Shown here: piece by piece, positions 26,517-36,084 of the stretch
Position numbering within the stretch: position 1 is the first letter of the stretch
Layout of the letters: each line of letters starts with the position of its first letter
Origin: Pectobacterium cacticida
Lineage (GTDB): Bacteria > Pseudomonadota > Gammaproteobacteria > Enterobacterales > Enterobacteriaceae
Assembly: GCF_036885195.1 (NCBI RefSeq)
Contig: NZ_CP133656.1
Span: 3,286,001-3,350,000, forward strand
Direction: 5' to 3'
Length of the DNA: 64,000 nt
The notes under the pieces: model-generated
The model's database searches: none
What the model was told of the DNA's origin: nothing
What the model saw: the letters and a program-made list of their open reading frames with translations, nothing else
Made by a program: the position numbers and the translations under genes

Positions 26517-27327
26517 TCGCGTACACCAAGGTCACCTTGCCCGTAAACGTTTTGGGCAAAATTTTTTAAACGATCGCTTCGTAATCGATAGCATCGTTTC
26601 AGCCATTCACCCGCAGCGCGATCAGGCCATTGTCGAGATCGGCCCCGGCCTCGGCGCACTAACGGCACCTATCGGTGAACAGGTGGATCGTTTTACCGTC
26701 ATTGAGCTGGATAGAGATCTGGCGGCACGGCTGGCGACGCACCCAACACTAAAAGACAAATTGACGATTATTCAGCAAGACGCCATGACGGTCGATTTCG
26801 CTGCGCTCGCTGAGCAAGCCGGGCAGCCGCTGCGTGTTTTTGGCAACCTGCCATACAATATTTCCACGCCACTGATGTTCCACTTATTCACCTATACTCA
26901 AGCTATTCGTGACATGCACTTTATGTTGCAGAAAGAAGTGGTTAATCGCCTGGTCGCGGGGCCGAATAGTAAAGCGTTTGGCCGTCTGAGCGTCATGGCG
27001 CAGTATTATTGCCAGGTGATTCCGGTGCTTGAAGTGCCGCCGGAGGCATTTAAACCCGCGCCTAAAGTGGACTCCGCCGTCGTGCGCCTTGTGCCTCATG
27101 ACGTGATCCCCCACCCGGTCAGCGATATTCGCGTGCTAAGCCGCATCACAACGGAAGCGTTTAACCAGCGCCGCAAGACACTGCGCAATAGTCTAAGTAA
27201 CCTGTTCACCACGGAGATTCTCGTTGAGTTGGGGATCGATGCGACCTGCCGCGCAGAGAATGTGCCCGTTGAGCAATACTGCCAATTGGCGAACTGGTTA
27301 AGCGAGCATTCGGCAAAACAGGAATAA
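26509..27327 (+). CDS. rsmA: 16S rRNA dimethyladenosine transferase
   Basis: Also called ksgA. Dimethylates A1518 and A1519 near the 3' end of 16S rRNA late in 30S assembly; its loss gives kasugamycin resistance. The 272-residue protein (E. coli 273) has the SAM-binding motif EIGPGLGALT, the acidic EL at the end of the next strand (VIELDRDLAARL), and the catalytic NLPYNIST. ATG 26509 overlaps the end of pdxA by eight bases. Confidence 0.97.
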   Translation: MNNRVHQGHLARKRFGQNFLNDRFVIDSIVSAIHPQRDQAIVEIGPGLGALTAPIGEQVDRFTVIELDRDLAARLATHPTLKDKLTIIQQDAMTVDFAALAEQAGQPLRVFGNLPYNISTPLMFHLFTYTQAIRDMHFMLQKEVVNRLVAGPNSKAFGRLSVMAQYYCQVIPVLEVPPEAFKPAPKVDSAVVRLVPHDVIPHPVSDIRVLSRITTEAFNQRRKTLRNSLSNLFTTEILVELGIDATCRAENVPVEQYCQLANWLSEHSAKQE

Positions 27328-27339
27328 CGGGAGTTCACC

Positions 27340-27717
27340 ATGATCAATGCGCCCCGCGTTTGTGTACAAACTCAGAGTTTCTACGTGGAATCACAATCGA
27401 ACCCAAGCGAGGAACGTTTCGTCTTTGCTTACACCATGACGGTGCGTAACCTGGGGCGCCATGAGATACAGCTTATCGGGCGCTATTGGTTGATCACCAA
27501 CGGGAATGGTCGCCAGACCGAAGTGCAGGGTGAAGGGGTGGTCGGTGAACAACCTATCATCCTCCCTGGCGGCGAATTCCAATATACCAGCGGTGCCGTT
27601 ATAGAAACGCCTCTCGGCACAATGGAAGGCCACTACCATATGATTGACCATCAGGGCAACGCGTTTCAGGTTGCAATTCCCGTATTTCGTCTGGCTATCC
27701 CTTCACTGATACATTAA
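27340..27717 (+). CDS. apaG: ApaG domain protein (Co2+/Mg2+ efflux protein ApaG)
   Basis: A 125-residue protein with the length of E. coli ApaG. It has an immunoglobulin-like beta-sandwich fold and is named for its linkage to apaH; mutants of the Salmonella homologue (corD) show cobalt and magnesium phenotypes, but the molecular role is unknown. Conserved stretches are FVFAYTMTVRNLGRHEIQLI, then YWLITNGNGR and GEQPIILPGGEFQYTSG. It starts 12 bp after rsmA and is followed after two bases by apaH, so translation of all three is probably coupled. Confidence 0.94.
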   Translation: MINAPRVCVQTQSFYVESQSNPSEERFVFAYTMTVRNLGRHEIQLIGRYWLITNGNGRQTEVQGEGVVGEQPIILPGGEFQYTSGAVIETPLGTMEGHYHMIDHQGNAFQVAIPVFRLAIPSLIH

Positions 27718-27719
27718 TT

Positions 27720-28565
27720 ATGTCTACTTATTTAATTGGCGATGTTCACGGCTGTTTCGCCGAACTCAACGCGCTGTTAGCGCAAGTTTCCTTTAATCCT
27801 GAGCACGACACGCTGTGGTTAACCGGCGATCTCGTTGCGCGCGGGCCAGATTCACTCCAGGTACTACGCTTCGTCCGCTCCCTGGGTTCCTCTGTCCGTA
27901 TAGTGTTGGGTAATCACGATCTTCATCTGTTAGCCGTCTATGCTGGCATCAGCCGCAGCAAACCCAAAGATCGCATTGGCGATCTCCTTTCTGCACCAGA
28001 TGCGGATGAGCTCATCAATTGGCTACGTCGTCAGCCGCTCCTACAAGTCGATGAGAATCTAAAACTGGTTATGGCGCACGCGGGGATTACGCCACAGTGG
28101 GATCTGCCGACGGCAATGATGTGCGCCCGTGAAGTTGAGTCTATCCTGAGCAGCGATAGCTATCCGTTGTTCCTTGATGCCATGTATGGCGATATGCCAA
28201 ACCACTGGAGCCCGGAACTGAGCGGGCTGGCACGTTTACGTTTTAGTACCAACGTTTTTACCCGTATGCGCTACTGCTTCTCCGGCGGGCAATTGGATAT
28301 GCTGTGTAAAGCACCACCAAGTCATGCTCCCTCACTGCTAAAACCGTGGTTTGATTTACCCAGCAAGATAGCCGGAGAATATGCGATTGTGTTTGGACAT
28401 TGGGCATCATTAGAAGGAAAAGGCACACCGGAAAACATCTATGCGCTAGACACCGGATGCTGCTGGGGAGGAGCGCTGACGATGCTGCGATGGGATGATA
28501 AGCGCTATTTCACCCAACCATCGCTCTCATTGGGAACCGAATGCGCTGGCGAGAACCTATCCTAA
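27720..28565 (+). CDS. apaH: Symmetrical bis(5'-nucleosyl)-tetraphosphatase
   Basis: Hydrolyses Ap4A to two ADP and also removes Np4 caps from RNA 5' ends. The 281-residue metallophosphatase (E. coli 280) has the motif series GDVHGCFAEL, GDLVARGPDS and GNHDLHLLAV and later histidines in MAHAGITPQW and FGHWASLEG. It is the last gene of the lptD operon and converges on folA; the two stops are 21 bp apart. Confidence 0.97.
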   Translation: MSTYLIGDVHGCFAELNALLAQVSFNPEHDTLWLTGDLVARGPDSLQVLRFVRSLGSSVRIVLGNHDLHLLAVYAGISRSKPKDRIGDLLSAPDADELINWLRRQPLLQVDENLKLVMAHAGITPQWDLPTAMMCAREVESILSSDSYPLFLDAMYGDMPNHWSPELSGLARLRFSTNVFTRMRYCFSGGQLDMLCKAPPSHAPSLLKPWFDLPSKIAGEYAIVFGHWASLEGKGTPENIYALDTGCCWGGALTMLRWDDKRYFTQPSLSLGTECAGENLS

Positions 28566-28586
28566 GTTATCGCAAGAATACGCCGC

Positions 28587-29069
28587 TTAGCGGCGTTCCA
28601 GAATTTCAAAGCAGTAAGCATGTGAGTTGCGCTCGTCGGCATCATGAAATTCGCTGAAAACAGACTGCCACTCATCCGGCGCATAGTCAGGGAAATGTGT
28701 ATCACCTTCTACCTCAGCATCGATATGCGTCAGGTAGAGGCGATTGGCCTGCGCCAACATTTGTCGATACACGTTGCCACCACCAATCACCATGACTTCT
28801 TCTGCGTCTCTCGCCGCCGCGAGCGCCGCTTCCAGCGTGGATACCCAGGTGACGCGGTCGTCATCACCGGGACGGCTGCTAACGACAATGTTCAAACGTC
28901 CCGGCAGCGGCTGGCCAATAGAACGAAAAGTATTGCGCCCCATAATAATCGGCTTGTTAAGCGTATGACGCTTAAACCATGCCAGATCGGCCGGCAAATG
29001 CCACGGCATTGAATTTTCTCTGCCAATCACACGATCTACTGCCAGCGCCGCAATCAAACTAATCACCAT
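28587..29069 (-). CDS. folA: Dihydrofolate reductase
   Basis: Reduces dihydrofolate to tetrahydrofolate with NADPH; target of trimethoprim. It has 160 residues (E. coli 159). The catalytic Asp lies in MPWHLPADLAWFKRHT (position 27 in the E. coli numbering); other conserved parts are IMGRNTFRSIGQPLPGR and VIGGGNVYRQ. An inverted repeat ACGCCGCT-TAGCGGCGT (28580-28596) overlaps its stop codon and may limit read-through towards apaH. It shows no sign of acquired resistance-type sequence. Confidence 0.97.
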   Translation of the reverse strand: MVISLIAALAVDRVIGRENSMPWHLPADLAWFKRHTLNKPIIMGRNTFRSIGQPLPGRLNIVVSSRPGDDDRVTWVSTLEAALAAARDAEEVMVIGGGNVYRQMLAQANRLYLTHIDAEVEGDTHFPDYAPDEWQSVFSEFHDADERNSHAYCFEILERR

Positions 29070-29167
29070 GGTAAAAAAACCCTATAGGTCAGAAAATTGC
29101 AGACACTATACGGAAAGCCCTTTCTCTCGTCGATACGAAGACCCAGCGGAAATGTAATATAGGAATT

Positions 29168-29638
29168 TTAGACCCCGGGGCGTTTACGGTAGAGCCAGAT
29201 CCCCGGCAGAGATAACCCGATAGAGAGTGCACCGACGATAAAGCTTGCCTTCAGAAACTGCGTCATCATGATCTTCATCAGCGCTTCACTGTAGCCAAGG
29301 TGCGAAATTTCCACGACTGAAATCATCGCGGTATAGGCGGGAATACCCGGAAACATTGGGATGACCGCCGCGACGGTGAAGACTTTGGGATGCGCCAATA
29401 GCCAACGCGACCAGCGTATACCGATAGTACCAATGAGGATTGCCGTCAGAAACGAGGCCCATTCGATGTTCATACCAAAATGCATCGCCAGAAATCTGGC
29501 GCCGTGCCCAACCCCTCCTAGCAGCGCACAATAAGGCAGCGCTTTCCGCGGCACGTTGAAGACCATCGCAAACCCCAACGCAGGAATCGCCGCCAACACC
29601 ATGTCCTGCACAAGCGCCCATAATAAACTTACGCCCAT
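29168..29638 (-). CDS. yjjB: YjjB, small subunit of YjjPB (ThrE-type exporter)
   Basis: Second subunit of the split ThrE-family inner-membrane exporter; E. coli YjjPB is reported to export succinate. The 156-residue protein (E. coli 157) has about four to five membrane segments and the conserved stretches AIPALGFAMVFNVPRKALPY and HPKVFTVAAVIPMFPGIPAY. I chose ATG 29638, which matches the E. coli N-terminus and overlaps the yjjP stop by ten bases; a GTG at 29653 is possible. In E. coli these genes lie near dnaTC, not beside folA. Confidence 0.88.
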   Translation of the reverse strand: MGVSLLWALVQDMVLAAIPALGFAMVFNVPRKALPYCALLGGVGHGARFLAMHFGMNIEWASFLTAILIGTIGIRWSRWLLAHPKVFTVAAVIPMFPGIPAYTAMISVVEISHLGYSEALMKIMMTQFLKASFIVGALSIGLSLPGIWLYRKRPGV

Positions 29639-30468
29639 CCGCGCAGCCCCCACAGCGACATTGCCATCACGACTCCAATACAGGTCGCCAGCGTCAGTAA
29701 ACTCGCCACCGTCCAGCGAGCCATGCCGGTATTCACATGCCCTTTAAACATATCCGCCACGGCGTTAATCAGCGGGAACCCCGGCACCAGCAGCAGCACA
29801 CTTGCCGCCATCGCCACCGTCGAGGTTTGAGAAAACGCCGGTAAACGCATCAACAGTCCAGATACCGATGTCGCGACAAATGCCGTCATACAGAAGTTGA
29901 TCAATGGGTTCAACTGCCGGGCCGTGAGGATCTGCCGGACGTACATCGCGAAGCCGCTGGCAATTAACGTGACAATAAACGCATCCCATCCGCCCCCGTT
30001 CAAGCGACTGAAACAACCACAGGAGAGCGCGACGACAGAAACCATCAGCCAACGCGGATAGCGCAGAGGTTTGATATTGCCCAGACGCTTTTCCACTCCC
30101 GCGACATCCAGCAGTTTATGCTCGGCCATAATGACGGCATGCTGCACTTCAATGACAACATGCATATTAATGCCACGATCCACATTCTTGCGCGTCGATG
30201 TCAGGCAATGCCCCTGCATGATGGTCGTCAGGACAATCGCATTCGCTGAAATTGAGCTCTCCACACTATCCGCGCCGAGCGCCATGCCTAACCGTGACGA
30301 TAGCTGTTCCACAACAGCACTCTCTGCGCCGTGCTGTAACAATAGCAATGCACACTGGATGCATAGCCGAGTAATTTCCCGCTGCTGTGGCGCTTCCCCC
30401 AGTGGCTTTACACAGCTGACTTTTTCTACATTACATAATCGTTCACGGTTCTCACTTTCACTGACCAT
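29629..30468 (-). CDS. yjjP: YjjP, large subunit of YjjPB (ThrE-type exporter)
   Basis: Large subunit of the split ThrE family. The 279-residue protein has a soluble N-terminal part with the family motif RLCIQCALLLLQHGAESAVV and ESSISANAIVLTT. About five membrane segments follow, including the conserved ASVLLLVPGFPLINAVADM. It is about 23 residues longer at the N-terminus than E. coli YjjP (256); ATG 30468 is the only upstream ATG, while a shorter start cannot be excluded. It overlaps yjjB. The substrate in this organism is unknown; dicarboxylate export is known from E. coli, amino-acid export from actinobacterial ThrE. Confidence 0.88.
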   Translation of the reverse strand: MVSESENRERLCNVEKVSCVKPLGEAPQQREITRLCIQCALLLLQHGAESAVVEQLSSRLGMALGADSVESSISANAIVLTTIMQGHCLTSTRKNVDRGINMHVVIEVQHAVIMAEHKLLDVAGVEKRLGNIKPLRYPRWLMVSVVALSCGCFSRLNGGGWDAFIVTLIASGFAMYVRQILTARQLNPLINFCMTAFVATSVSGLLMRLPAFSQTSTVAMAASVLLLVPGFPLINAVADMFKGHVNTGMARWTVASLLTLATCIGVVMAMSLWGLRGWA

Positions 30469-30621
30469 GTCGTTATCTCAACCTACCCAGAAGCAACCAT
30501 AAAAAATGAAAGGCTACTTGTTAACATATCGCCGCCGAATAACCAATAAGAGTGATGCGAATTAATGGTTCCGGCGCTATCATCTCAGCCATTATTACGA
30601 CGTTCACGCCTTGGAATAACC

Positions 30622-31236
30622 ATGCTGGAAACCTCATTATTTGTCGCCACTATCGCCACGCTGGGCATGATTTCCCCCGGCCCCGATTTTTTTCTCGTCA
30701 TTAAAAACGCCACACGCTATCCGCGTATTACCGCGTTAACGACCGCATTTGGCGTTATCTGCGGGGTAGCAACCCATATGGCGTACTGTGTCGCCGGGCT
30801 GGCTGTCGTCATTACCACCACGCCGTGGCTATTTAATGTACTGAAATATGCTGGTGCCGCCTATCTGATCTGGATCGGTATTCAGGCATTATGCGCACGC
30901 GGCGGCAGCAAAATGGAGGTTTCACCGCAGGAAAAACAGGACGTCAGCCTGAAAAAAGCCTTTCTGCAAGGTTACTTTTGTAACCTACTTAACCCCAAGG
31001 CCACATTATTCTTCCTGGCGGTGTTTACACAAGTTCTGAACATTCACTCCGGCATTGGCGAAAAGCTCTGGTATGCCATGATTATCTGGCTGTTATCGGC
31101 CATCTGGTGGCCACTGCTGGTTATGCTATTCCAAAGCGCGCCGGTCCGACGTGGGCTGGCTAAAGCACAGAAGGGGGTGGATAAAGTGCTAGGCACAGTG
31201 TTGATTGCATTGGGTATCAAAGTGGCGCTGGGATAA
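30622..31236 (+). CDS. LysE/RhtB family amino-acid exporter
   Basis: Inner-membrane protein of 204 residues from the LysE/RhtB family, with the N-terminal signature GMISPGPDFFLVIKNATRYP, the central GYFCNLLNPKATLFFLAVF and about six hydrophobic segments. Such proteins export homoserine, threonine, lysine or related compounds. ATG 30622 fits the usual family length; an earlier ATG at 30565 would add 19 polar residues with no family match. It is divergent from yjjP and convergent with carB, separated by a bidirectional terminator. The substrate is not predictable. Confidence 0.86.
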   Translation: MLETSLFVATIATLGMISPGPDFFLVIKNATRYPRITALTTAFGVICGVATHMAYCVAGLAVVITTTPWLFNVLKYAGAAYLIWIGIQALCARGGSKMEVSPQEKQDVSLKKAFLQGYFCNLLNPKATLFFLAVFTQVLNIHSGIGEKLWYAMIIWLLSAIWWPLLVMLFQSAPVRRGLAKAQKGVDKVLGTVLIALGIKVALG

Positions 31237-31256
31237 AATTCGCCGCTTTATCAATA

Positions 31257-31294
31257 GAAAAGCCAGCACTGTCGCCAGCGCTGGCTTTTCCCCT
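31257..31294. terminator. Bidirectional terminator between the RhtB-type gene and carB
   Basis: An 11-bp perfect stem GAAAAGCCAGC (31257-31267) with GCTGGCTTTTC (31280-31290); A-runs and T-runs on the arms make it usable from both sides. Confidence 0.88.
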
Positions 31295-31322
31295 TCATTT
31301 CCCGCTGACTGAAACCGGTTAA

Positions 31323-34300
31323 TCAGCCTTTAATCATCGCATGCATTTCCTGTACGGAAGTGACCTTCTCCGTTGGATCTGCCGTCAATGACATTGCCGT
31401 CGCGAAACCACCGTTCAGTGTGGTGTCGTAATGCACCTTGTATTGCAGCGCGCTACGGCGAATTAGCTTGGAATCCTCAATCGCCTGACGCCCTGCGGTG
31501 GTGTTGACGATGTAGGTGTACTCGCCGTTCTTAATACGATCCTGAATGTGCGGACGGCCTTCATGCACCTTGTTGACCAGGCGTGGATTAATGCCCGCTT
31601 CGCCCAGCTCAACCGCCGTGCCGTGAGTCGCATCCAGCTCGAAGCCGTGCTTCAGCAACTTAGCCGCCAGATCCACCACGCGCGCTTTGTCGCCTTCGCG
31701 TACAGACAGCAGGGCGCGCCCGGTTTTCTTCATGTGCGAGTTGCTGCCCAGCATCGCCTTGGCAAACGCTTCGGCAAACGTACGACCGACACCCATCACT
31801 TCCCCTGTCGATCGCATTTCTGGCCCCAGAATAGGGTCAACGCCAGGGAATTTGTTAAACGGCAGCACCACTTCTTTCACTGAGTAATACGGCGGGATAG
31901 TTTCTTTAGTCACGCCCTGCTCGGCTAACGTTTTGCCAGCCATCACGCGCGCCGCAACCTTTGCCAACGGAACGCCGGTCGCTTTCGACACAAACGGTAC
32001 GGTACGTGCTGCACGCGGGTTCACTTCAATCAGATAGACTTCGTTATTCTTCACCGCAAACTGCACGTTCATCAGGCCACGAACACACAGTTCGAACGCC
32101 AGTTTTTCAACCTGCTGACGCATCACATCCTGAATTTCTTTGCTTAACGTGTAAGCAGGCAGTGAGCAAGCCGAGTCGCCGGAATGCACGCCCGCCTGCT
32201 CAATGTGTTCCATAATACCGCCAATCAGCACGCGCTCACCGTCGCAAATCGCATCGACATCGACTTCGATCGCATCATCAAGGAAGTGATCTAGCAGAAC
32301 TGGCGCATCGTTAGACACGTTCACCGCGTTTTGGAAGTAGCGACGCAGGTCGATTTCGTCATACACGATTTCCATCGCGCGCCCCCCCAACACATAAGAA
32401 GGACGAACGACCAACGGATAGCCAATGCCGCGCGCTTTTTCTACCGCCTGCTCAATGGTCGCAACCGTGGCGTTCGCAGGCTGTTTCAGCCCCAGACGAT
32501 TTACTGCCTGTTGGAAACGCTCGCGATCTTCCGCGCGGTCAATCGCATCCGGGCTGGTGCCGATAACCGGTACGCCCGCCGCTTCCAGCGCCCGCGCCAG
32601 TTTTAGCGGCGTCTGGCCGCCGTATTGCACGATAACGCCTTTTGGCTTCTCAATACGGACGATTTCCAGCACGTCTTCAAAGGTGACCGGCTCGAAGTAC
32701 AGGCGGTCAGATGTATCATAGTCGGTTGAAACGGTTTCCGGGTTACAGTTGACCATGATGGTTTCATAGCCATCTTCACGCAGCGCCAGCGAAGCATGGA
32801 CGCAGCAGTAGTCAAATTCAATCCCCTGGCCGATACGGTTAGGCCCGCCGCCCAGTACCATGATTTTGTCACGATCCTGAGTCGGGTTTGATTCACACTC
32901 TTCTTCGTACGTGGAGTACATATAGGCCGTATCGGTGGAGAATTCGGCCGCACAGGTATCGACCCGCTTATAGACCGGATGCAAGTCGAACTTATCGCGC
33001 AGTTTGCGAATCTCGCTTTCCGCTACGCCAGCCAGCTTCGCCAGACGCGCATCGGCAAAGCCTTTACGCTTCAGCATGCGCAGGAAGTCGGCATCCAGCG
33101 CGGTAGCGCCTTTTTCGGCGACCAGCTCTTCCAGACGCACCAATTCTTCAATCTGTACCAGGAACCAACGATCGATGTTGGTCAGGTTAAATACGCCATC
33201 AACGGACATCCCCGCACGGAACGCATCCGCGATATACCAGATACGCTCGGCACCGGCATCTTTCAGCTCGCGGCGAATTTTAGTCAACGCTTCCGGGTCA
33301 TCTAAATCAACTTTCGGATCGAAGCCCGTTGCGCCGACCTCCAGACCGCGTAGCGCCTTCTGCAAAGACTCTTGTTGCGTGCGGCCAATCGCCATCACTT
33401 CACCGACGGACTTCATCTGCGTGGTTAGGCGGTCGTTGGCGCCGGCGAATTTTTCAAAATTGAAACGCGGGATCTTGGTAACGACGTAGTCGAGCGCGGG
33501 TTCGAAAGACGCCGGCGTGCGGCCGCCCGTGATGTCGTTCATCAGTTCATCGAGCGTGTAACCCACCGCCAGTTTAGCCGCCACTTTCGCAATCGGGAAA
33601 CCCGTCGCTTTCGATGCCAGCGCGGAAGATCGTGAGACGCGTGGATTCATTTCAATCACGATCAGACGACCGGTTTTCGGGTTCACCGAGAACTGAACGT
33701 TAGAACCGCCCGTTTCTACGCCAATTTCACGCAGCACCGCCATTGAGGCGTTACGCATGATTTGGTATTCCTTATCCGTCAGCGTTTGTGCGGGCGCGAC
33801 GGTGATGGAGTCACCAGTGTGGATCCCCATCGCATCAAAGTTTTCGATTGAGCAGACGATGATGCAGTTGTCGTTCTTATCACGCACCACTTCCATCTCA
33901 TACTCTTTCCAACCAATCAGCGATTCATCAATCAGCAGCTCTTTGGTTGGCGAAAGATCTAACCCGCGTTCGCAGATCTCTTCAAACTCTTCACGGTTAT
34001 AAGCAATACCGCCACCGGTGCCTCCCATCGTAAAGGAAGGACGGATAATGCATGGGAAACCGACGTCAGCCGCGACAGCCAGCGCTTCTTCCATGTTATG
34101 CGCAATACCGGAACGCGCGGTATCCAGACCGATCTTCTTCATCGCGACGTCGAAACGGCGGCGATCTTCTGCTTTATCAATGGCATCCGCTGTGGCGCCG
34201 ATCATGGTGACGCCGAACTCGGCCAGCACGCCCTGACGTTCCAGCTCCAGCGCACAATTCAGTGCCGTCTGCCCCCCCATCGTGGGCAGCACCGCGTCCG

Positions 34301-34547
34301 GACGTTCTTTTTCAATAATTTTGCGTACCACTTCCCAATGAATCGGCTCAATGTAAGTAGCGTCGGCCATTTCCGGGTCGGTCATGATGGTGGCGGGGTT
34401 AGAGTTCACCAGAATAACGCGGTAGCCCTCTTCACGCAGCGCTTTACAAGCTTGCGCGCCTGAATAATCGAACTCGCACGCCTGGCCGATAACAATTGGA
34501 CCTGCGCCCAGAATCAGGATGCTTTTAATATCTGTACGTTTTGGCAT
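31323..34547 (-). CDS. carB: Carbamoyl-phosphate synthase large subunit
   Basis: Makes carbamoyl phosphate for arginine and pyrimidine synthesis from bicarbonate, ATP and ammonia delivered by CarA. At 1074 residues (E. coli 1073) it holds two homologous ATP-grasp halves (about 1-400 and 553-935), an oligomerisation domain and a C-terminal allosteric MGS-like domain that binds UMP, IMP and ornithine. GAGPIVIGQACEFDYSGAQA marks the start of the first half and GGGPNRIGQGIEFDYCCVHA that of the second. It follows carA by 14 bp and is regulated with it. Confidence 0.98.
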   Translation of the reverse strand: MPKRTDIKSILILGAGPIVIGQACEFDYSGAQACKALREEGYRVILVNSNPATIMTDPEMADATYIEPIHWEVVRKIIEKERPDAVLPTMGGQTALNCALELERQGVLAEFGVTMIGATADAIDKAEDRRRFDVAMKKIGLDTARSGIAHNMEEALAVAADVGFPCIIRPSFTMGGTGGGIAYNREEFEEICERGLDLSPTKELLIDESLIGWKEYEMEVVRDKNDNCIIVCSIENFDAMGIHTGDSITVAPAQTLTDKEYQIMRNASMAVLREIGVETGGSNVQFSVNPKTGRLIVIEMNPRVSRSSALASKATGFPIAKVAAKLAVGYTLDELMNDITGGRTPASFEPALDYVVTKIPRFNFEKFAGANDRLTTQMKSVGEVMAIGRTQQESLQKALRGLEVGATGFDPKVDLDDPEALTKIRRELKDAGAERIWYIADAFRAGMSVDGVFNLTNIDRWFLVQIEELVRLEELVAEKGATALDADFLRMLKRKGFADARLAKLAGVAESEIRKLRDKFDLHPVYKRVDTCAAEFSTDTAYMYSTYEEECESNPTQDRDKIMVLGGGPNRIGQGIEFDYCCVHASLALREDGYETIMVNCNPETVSTDYDTSDRLYFEPVTFEDVLEIVRIEKPKGVIVQYGGQTPLKLARALEAAGVPVIGTSPDAIDRAEDRERFQQAVNRLGLKQPANATVATIEQAVEKARGIGYPLVVRPSYVLGGRAMEIVYDEIDLRRYFQNAVNVSNDAPVLLDHFLDDAIEVDVDAICDGERVLIGGIMEHIEQAGVHSGDSACSLPAYTLSKEIQDVMRQQVEKLAFELCVRGLMNVQFAVKNNEVYLIEVNPRAARTVPFVSKATGVPLAKVAARVMAGKTLAEQGVTKETIPPYYSVKEVVLPFNKFPGVDPILGPEMRSTGEVMGVGRTFAEAFAKAMLGSNSHMKKTGRALLSVREGDKARVVDLAAKLLKHGFELDATHGTAVELGEAGINPRLVNKVHEGRPHIQDRIKNGEYTYIVNTTAGRQAIEDSKLIRRSALQYKVHYDTTLNGGFATAMSLTADPTEKVTSVQEMHAMIKG

Positions 34548-34561
34548 TTTCTCGCTCCTGA

Positions 34562-35710
34562 TTATTTCGCTGAAGAACGGTAAGTCTGAATCAAGTCAAT
34601 AAAATGGTCGAAAAACGGCGCGGCGTCGTGCGGGCCGGGGCTGGCTTCAGGGTGCCCCTGAAAGCTGAACGCCGGTTTGTCGGTACGATGAATCCCCTGA
34701 ACCGTATGGTCAAACAAGGATTTATGCGTCACGCGTAGCGTGTCGGGCAGGTTGTCTTCGTCAACGGCAAAGCCATGATTCTGCGCGGTGATCATCACCG
34801 TGTTGTGGTCCAAATCTTTTACCGGATGGTTACCGCCGTGATGCCCCAACTTCATTTTAAGGGTTTTCGCACCGCTCGCCAGCGCCAGCAGTTGGTGACC
34901 CAGGCAGATGCCAAATACCGGAATATCGGTATCCAGGAAGGTTTTAATTGCGCGAATGGCGTAGTCACAAGGTTCCGGATCGCCTGGGCCGTTAGAGAGG
35001 AAAATACCGTCCGGATTCAGTTTCAGCACCTCTTCGGCGGGTGTCTGCGCAGGAACGACCGTCAGACGGCAGCCGCGATCCACCAGCATACGCAAAATGT
35101 TGCGTTTCACACCGTAGTCATAGGCCACGACGTGGTAAGGCAGTTCGCTTTCGTTTTTCGCCGCAGGCAATTCACCGTCCAGCGTCCAGCTTCCCTGTAA
35201 CCAGCTGTAGCTTTGCGCCGTCGTCACTTCTTTTGCCAGATCCATCCCTTTCAGCCCAGGGAACGCTTGCGCTTTCTCCAGCGCGACAGCGGCATCCGGC
35301 GCATCGCCAGCGATGATGCAGCCATTCTGTGCGCCTTTTTCACGCAGCAGACGGGTCAGTTTACGGGTATCGATGTCAGCAATGGCGACAATGTTATTGC
35401 GTTTGAGGTATTCAGATAGACTTTCTTCACTGCGGTAGTTGCTGGCAATCAAAGGTAAATCGCGAATAACCAAACCTTGAGCCTGTACAGAGGAGGATTC
35501 TTCATCGTTGGCATTGGCGCCGACATTACCGATATGGGGATAAGTGAGAGTGACAATCTGGCGGGAATAGGAAGGATCAGTAAGGATTTCTTGATAACCG
35601 GTCATCGACGTATTGAAGACCACTTCCCCCACTGCCGACCCTTCTGCCCCAATGGCCCGACCGTGGAATTGGGTTCCGTCTTCCAGAACCAATAGCGCTG
35701 ACTTAATCAA
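34562..35710 (-). CDS. carA: Carbamoyl-phosphate synthase small subunit
   Basis: Glutaminase subunit that supplies ammonia to CarB through an internal tunnel. The C-terminal class I amidotransferase domain has the catalytic Cys in FGICLGHQLLAL and the His and Glu of GHPEASPGPHD. I set the start at TTG 35710, seven bases behind GGAGG; it gives MIKSALLVLEDGTQFHGRAI and exactly 382 residues, as in E. coli, where carA also starts with TTG. The longer frame from an ATG nine codons upstream runs through the ribosome-binding site. Tandem ARG boxes lie directly upstream. Confidence 0.97.
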   Translation of the reverse strand: MIKSALLVLEDGTQFHGRAIGAEGSAVGEVVFNTSMTGYQEILTDPSYSRQIVTLTYPHIGNVGANANDEESSSVQAQGLVIRDLPLIASNYRSEESLSEYLKRNNIVAIADIDTRKLTRLLREKGAQNGCIIAGDAPDAAVALEKAQAFPGLKGMDLAKEVTTAQSYSWLQGSWTLDGELPAAKNESELPYHVVAYDYGVKRNILRMLVDRGCRLTVVPAQTPAEEVLKLNPDGIFLSNGPGDPEPCDYAIRAIKTFLDTDIPVFGICLGHQLLALASGAKTLKMKLGHHGGNHPVKDLDHNTVMITAQNHGFAVDEDNLPDTLRVTHKSLFDHTVQGIHRTDKPAFSFQGHPEASPGPHDAAPFFDHFIDLIQTYRSSAK

Positions 35711-35721
35711 AACACCCTCCA

Positions 35722-35758
35722 AGGAATAAACAATCACGTTATTTGCATATTAATTCAG
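35722..35758 (-). promoter_or_regulatory. Tandem ARG boxes at the carAB promoter
   Basis: Read on the minus strand, CTGAATTAATATGCAAA is followed by GTGATTGTTTATTCC, nearly the same as the ArgR operator pair at the E. coli carAB downstream promoter. ArgR with arginine should repress carAB here. The boxes end just before the ribosome-binding site, as in E. coli. Confidence 0.8.
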
Positions 35759-36084
35759 ATTGGCGCCACTAAATCAATGCAAAAACTACCTGTAAGGCCA
35801 ATTTTTGGCAAATTGGGCGCATTTTAATGATGGTCTGGCCGATTGTCTACTCAAACCGTTTTTTTTCTCTTATTTTTATGCTTTCCGAAATAAATAATCG
35901 TCCACAGACGTAAAAACCCCGATTAACTCTAATAAGTAAACGGTTGCGAGATAATATCGTTAAAATACGGATAATAAATCGTCAGTAGAGGGCGTGACTG
36001 GGGTAAAGGGAGAGAATTACCGCTAAAAATACGAACAAAAATAAGATAAAAACAAATAATGTTAAAAACATTATCTATAACCGA
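35759..36084. other. AT-rich carAB upstream control region
   Basis: A 326-bp AT-rich stretch without a gene. In E. coli the equivalent region binds PepA, IHF, PurR and RutR at the upstream pyrimidine-controlled promoter. Here I see an inverted repeat ATAATGTT-AAA-AACATTAT (36056-36074) and a weak PurR-like core (AAACGGTTTG, minus strand, near 35870), neither decisive. Confidence 0.5.

Noticed and set aside
35865..35880. PurR box upstream of carAB
   Set aside because: Only the central AAACGGTTTG resembles the consensus; too many mismatches in the outer bases to call it.
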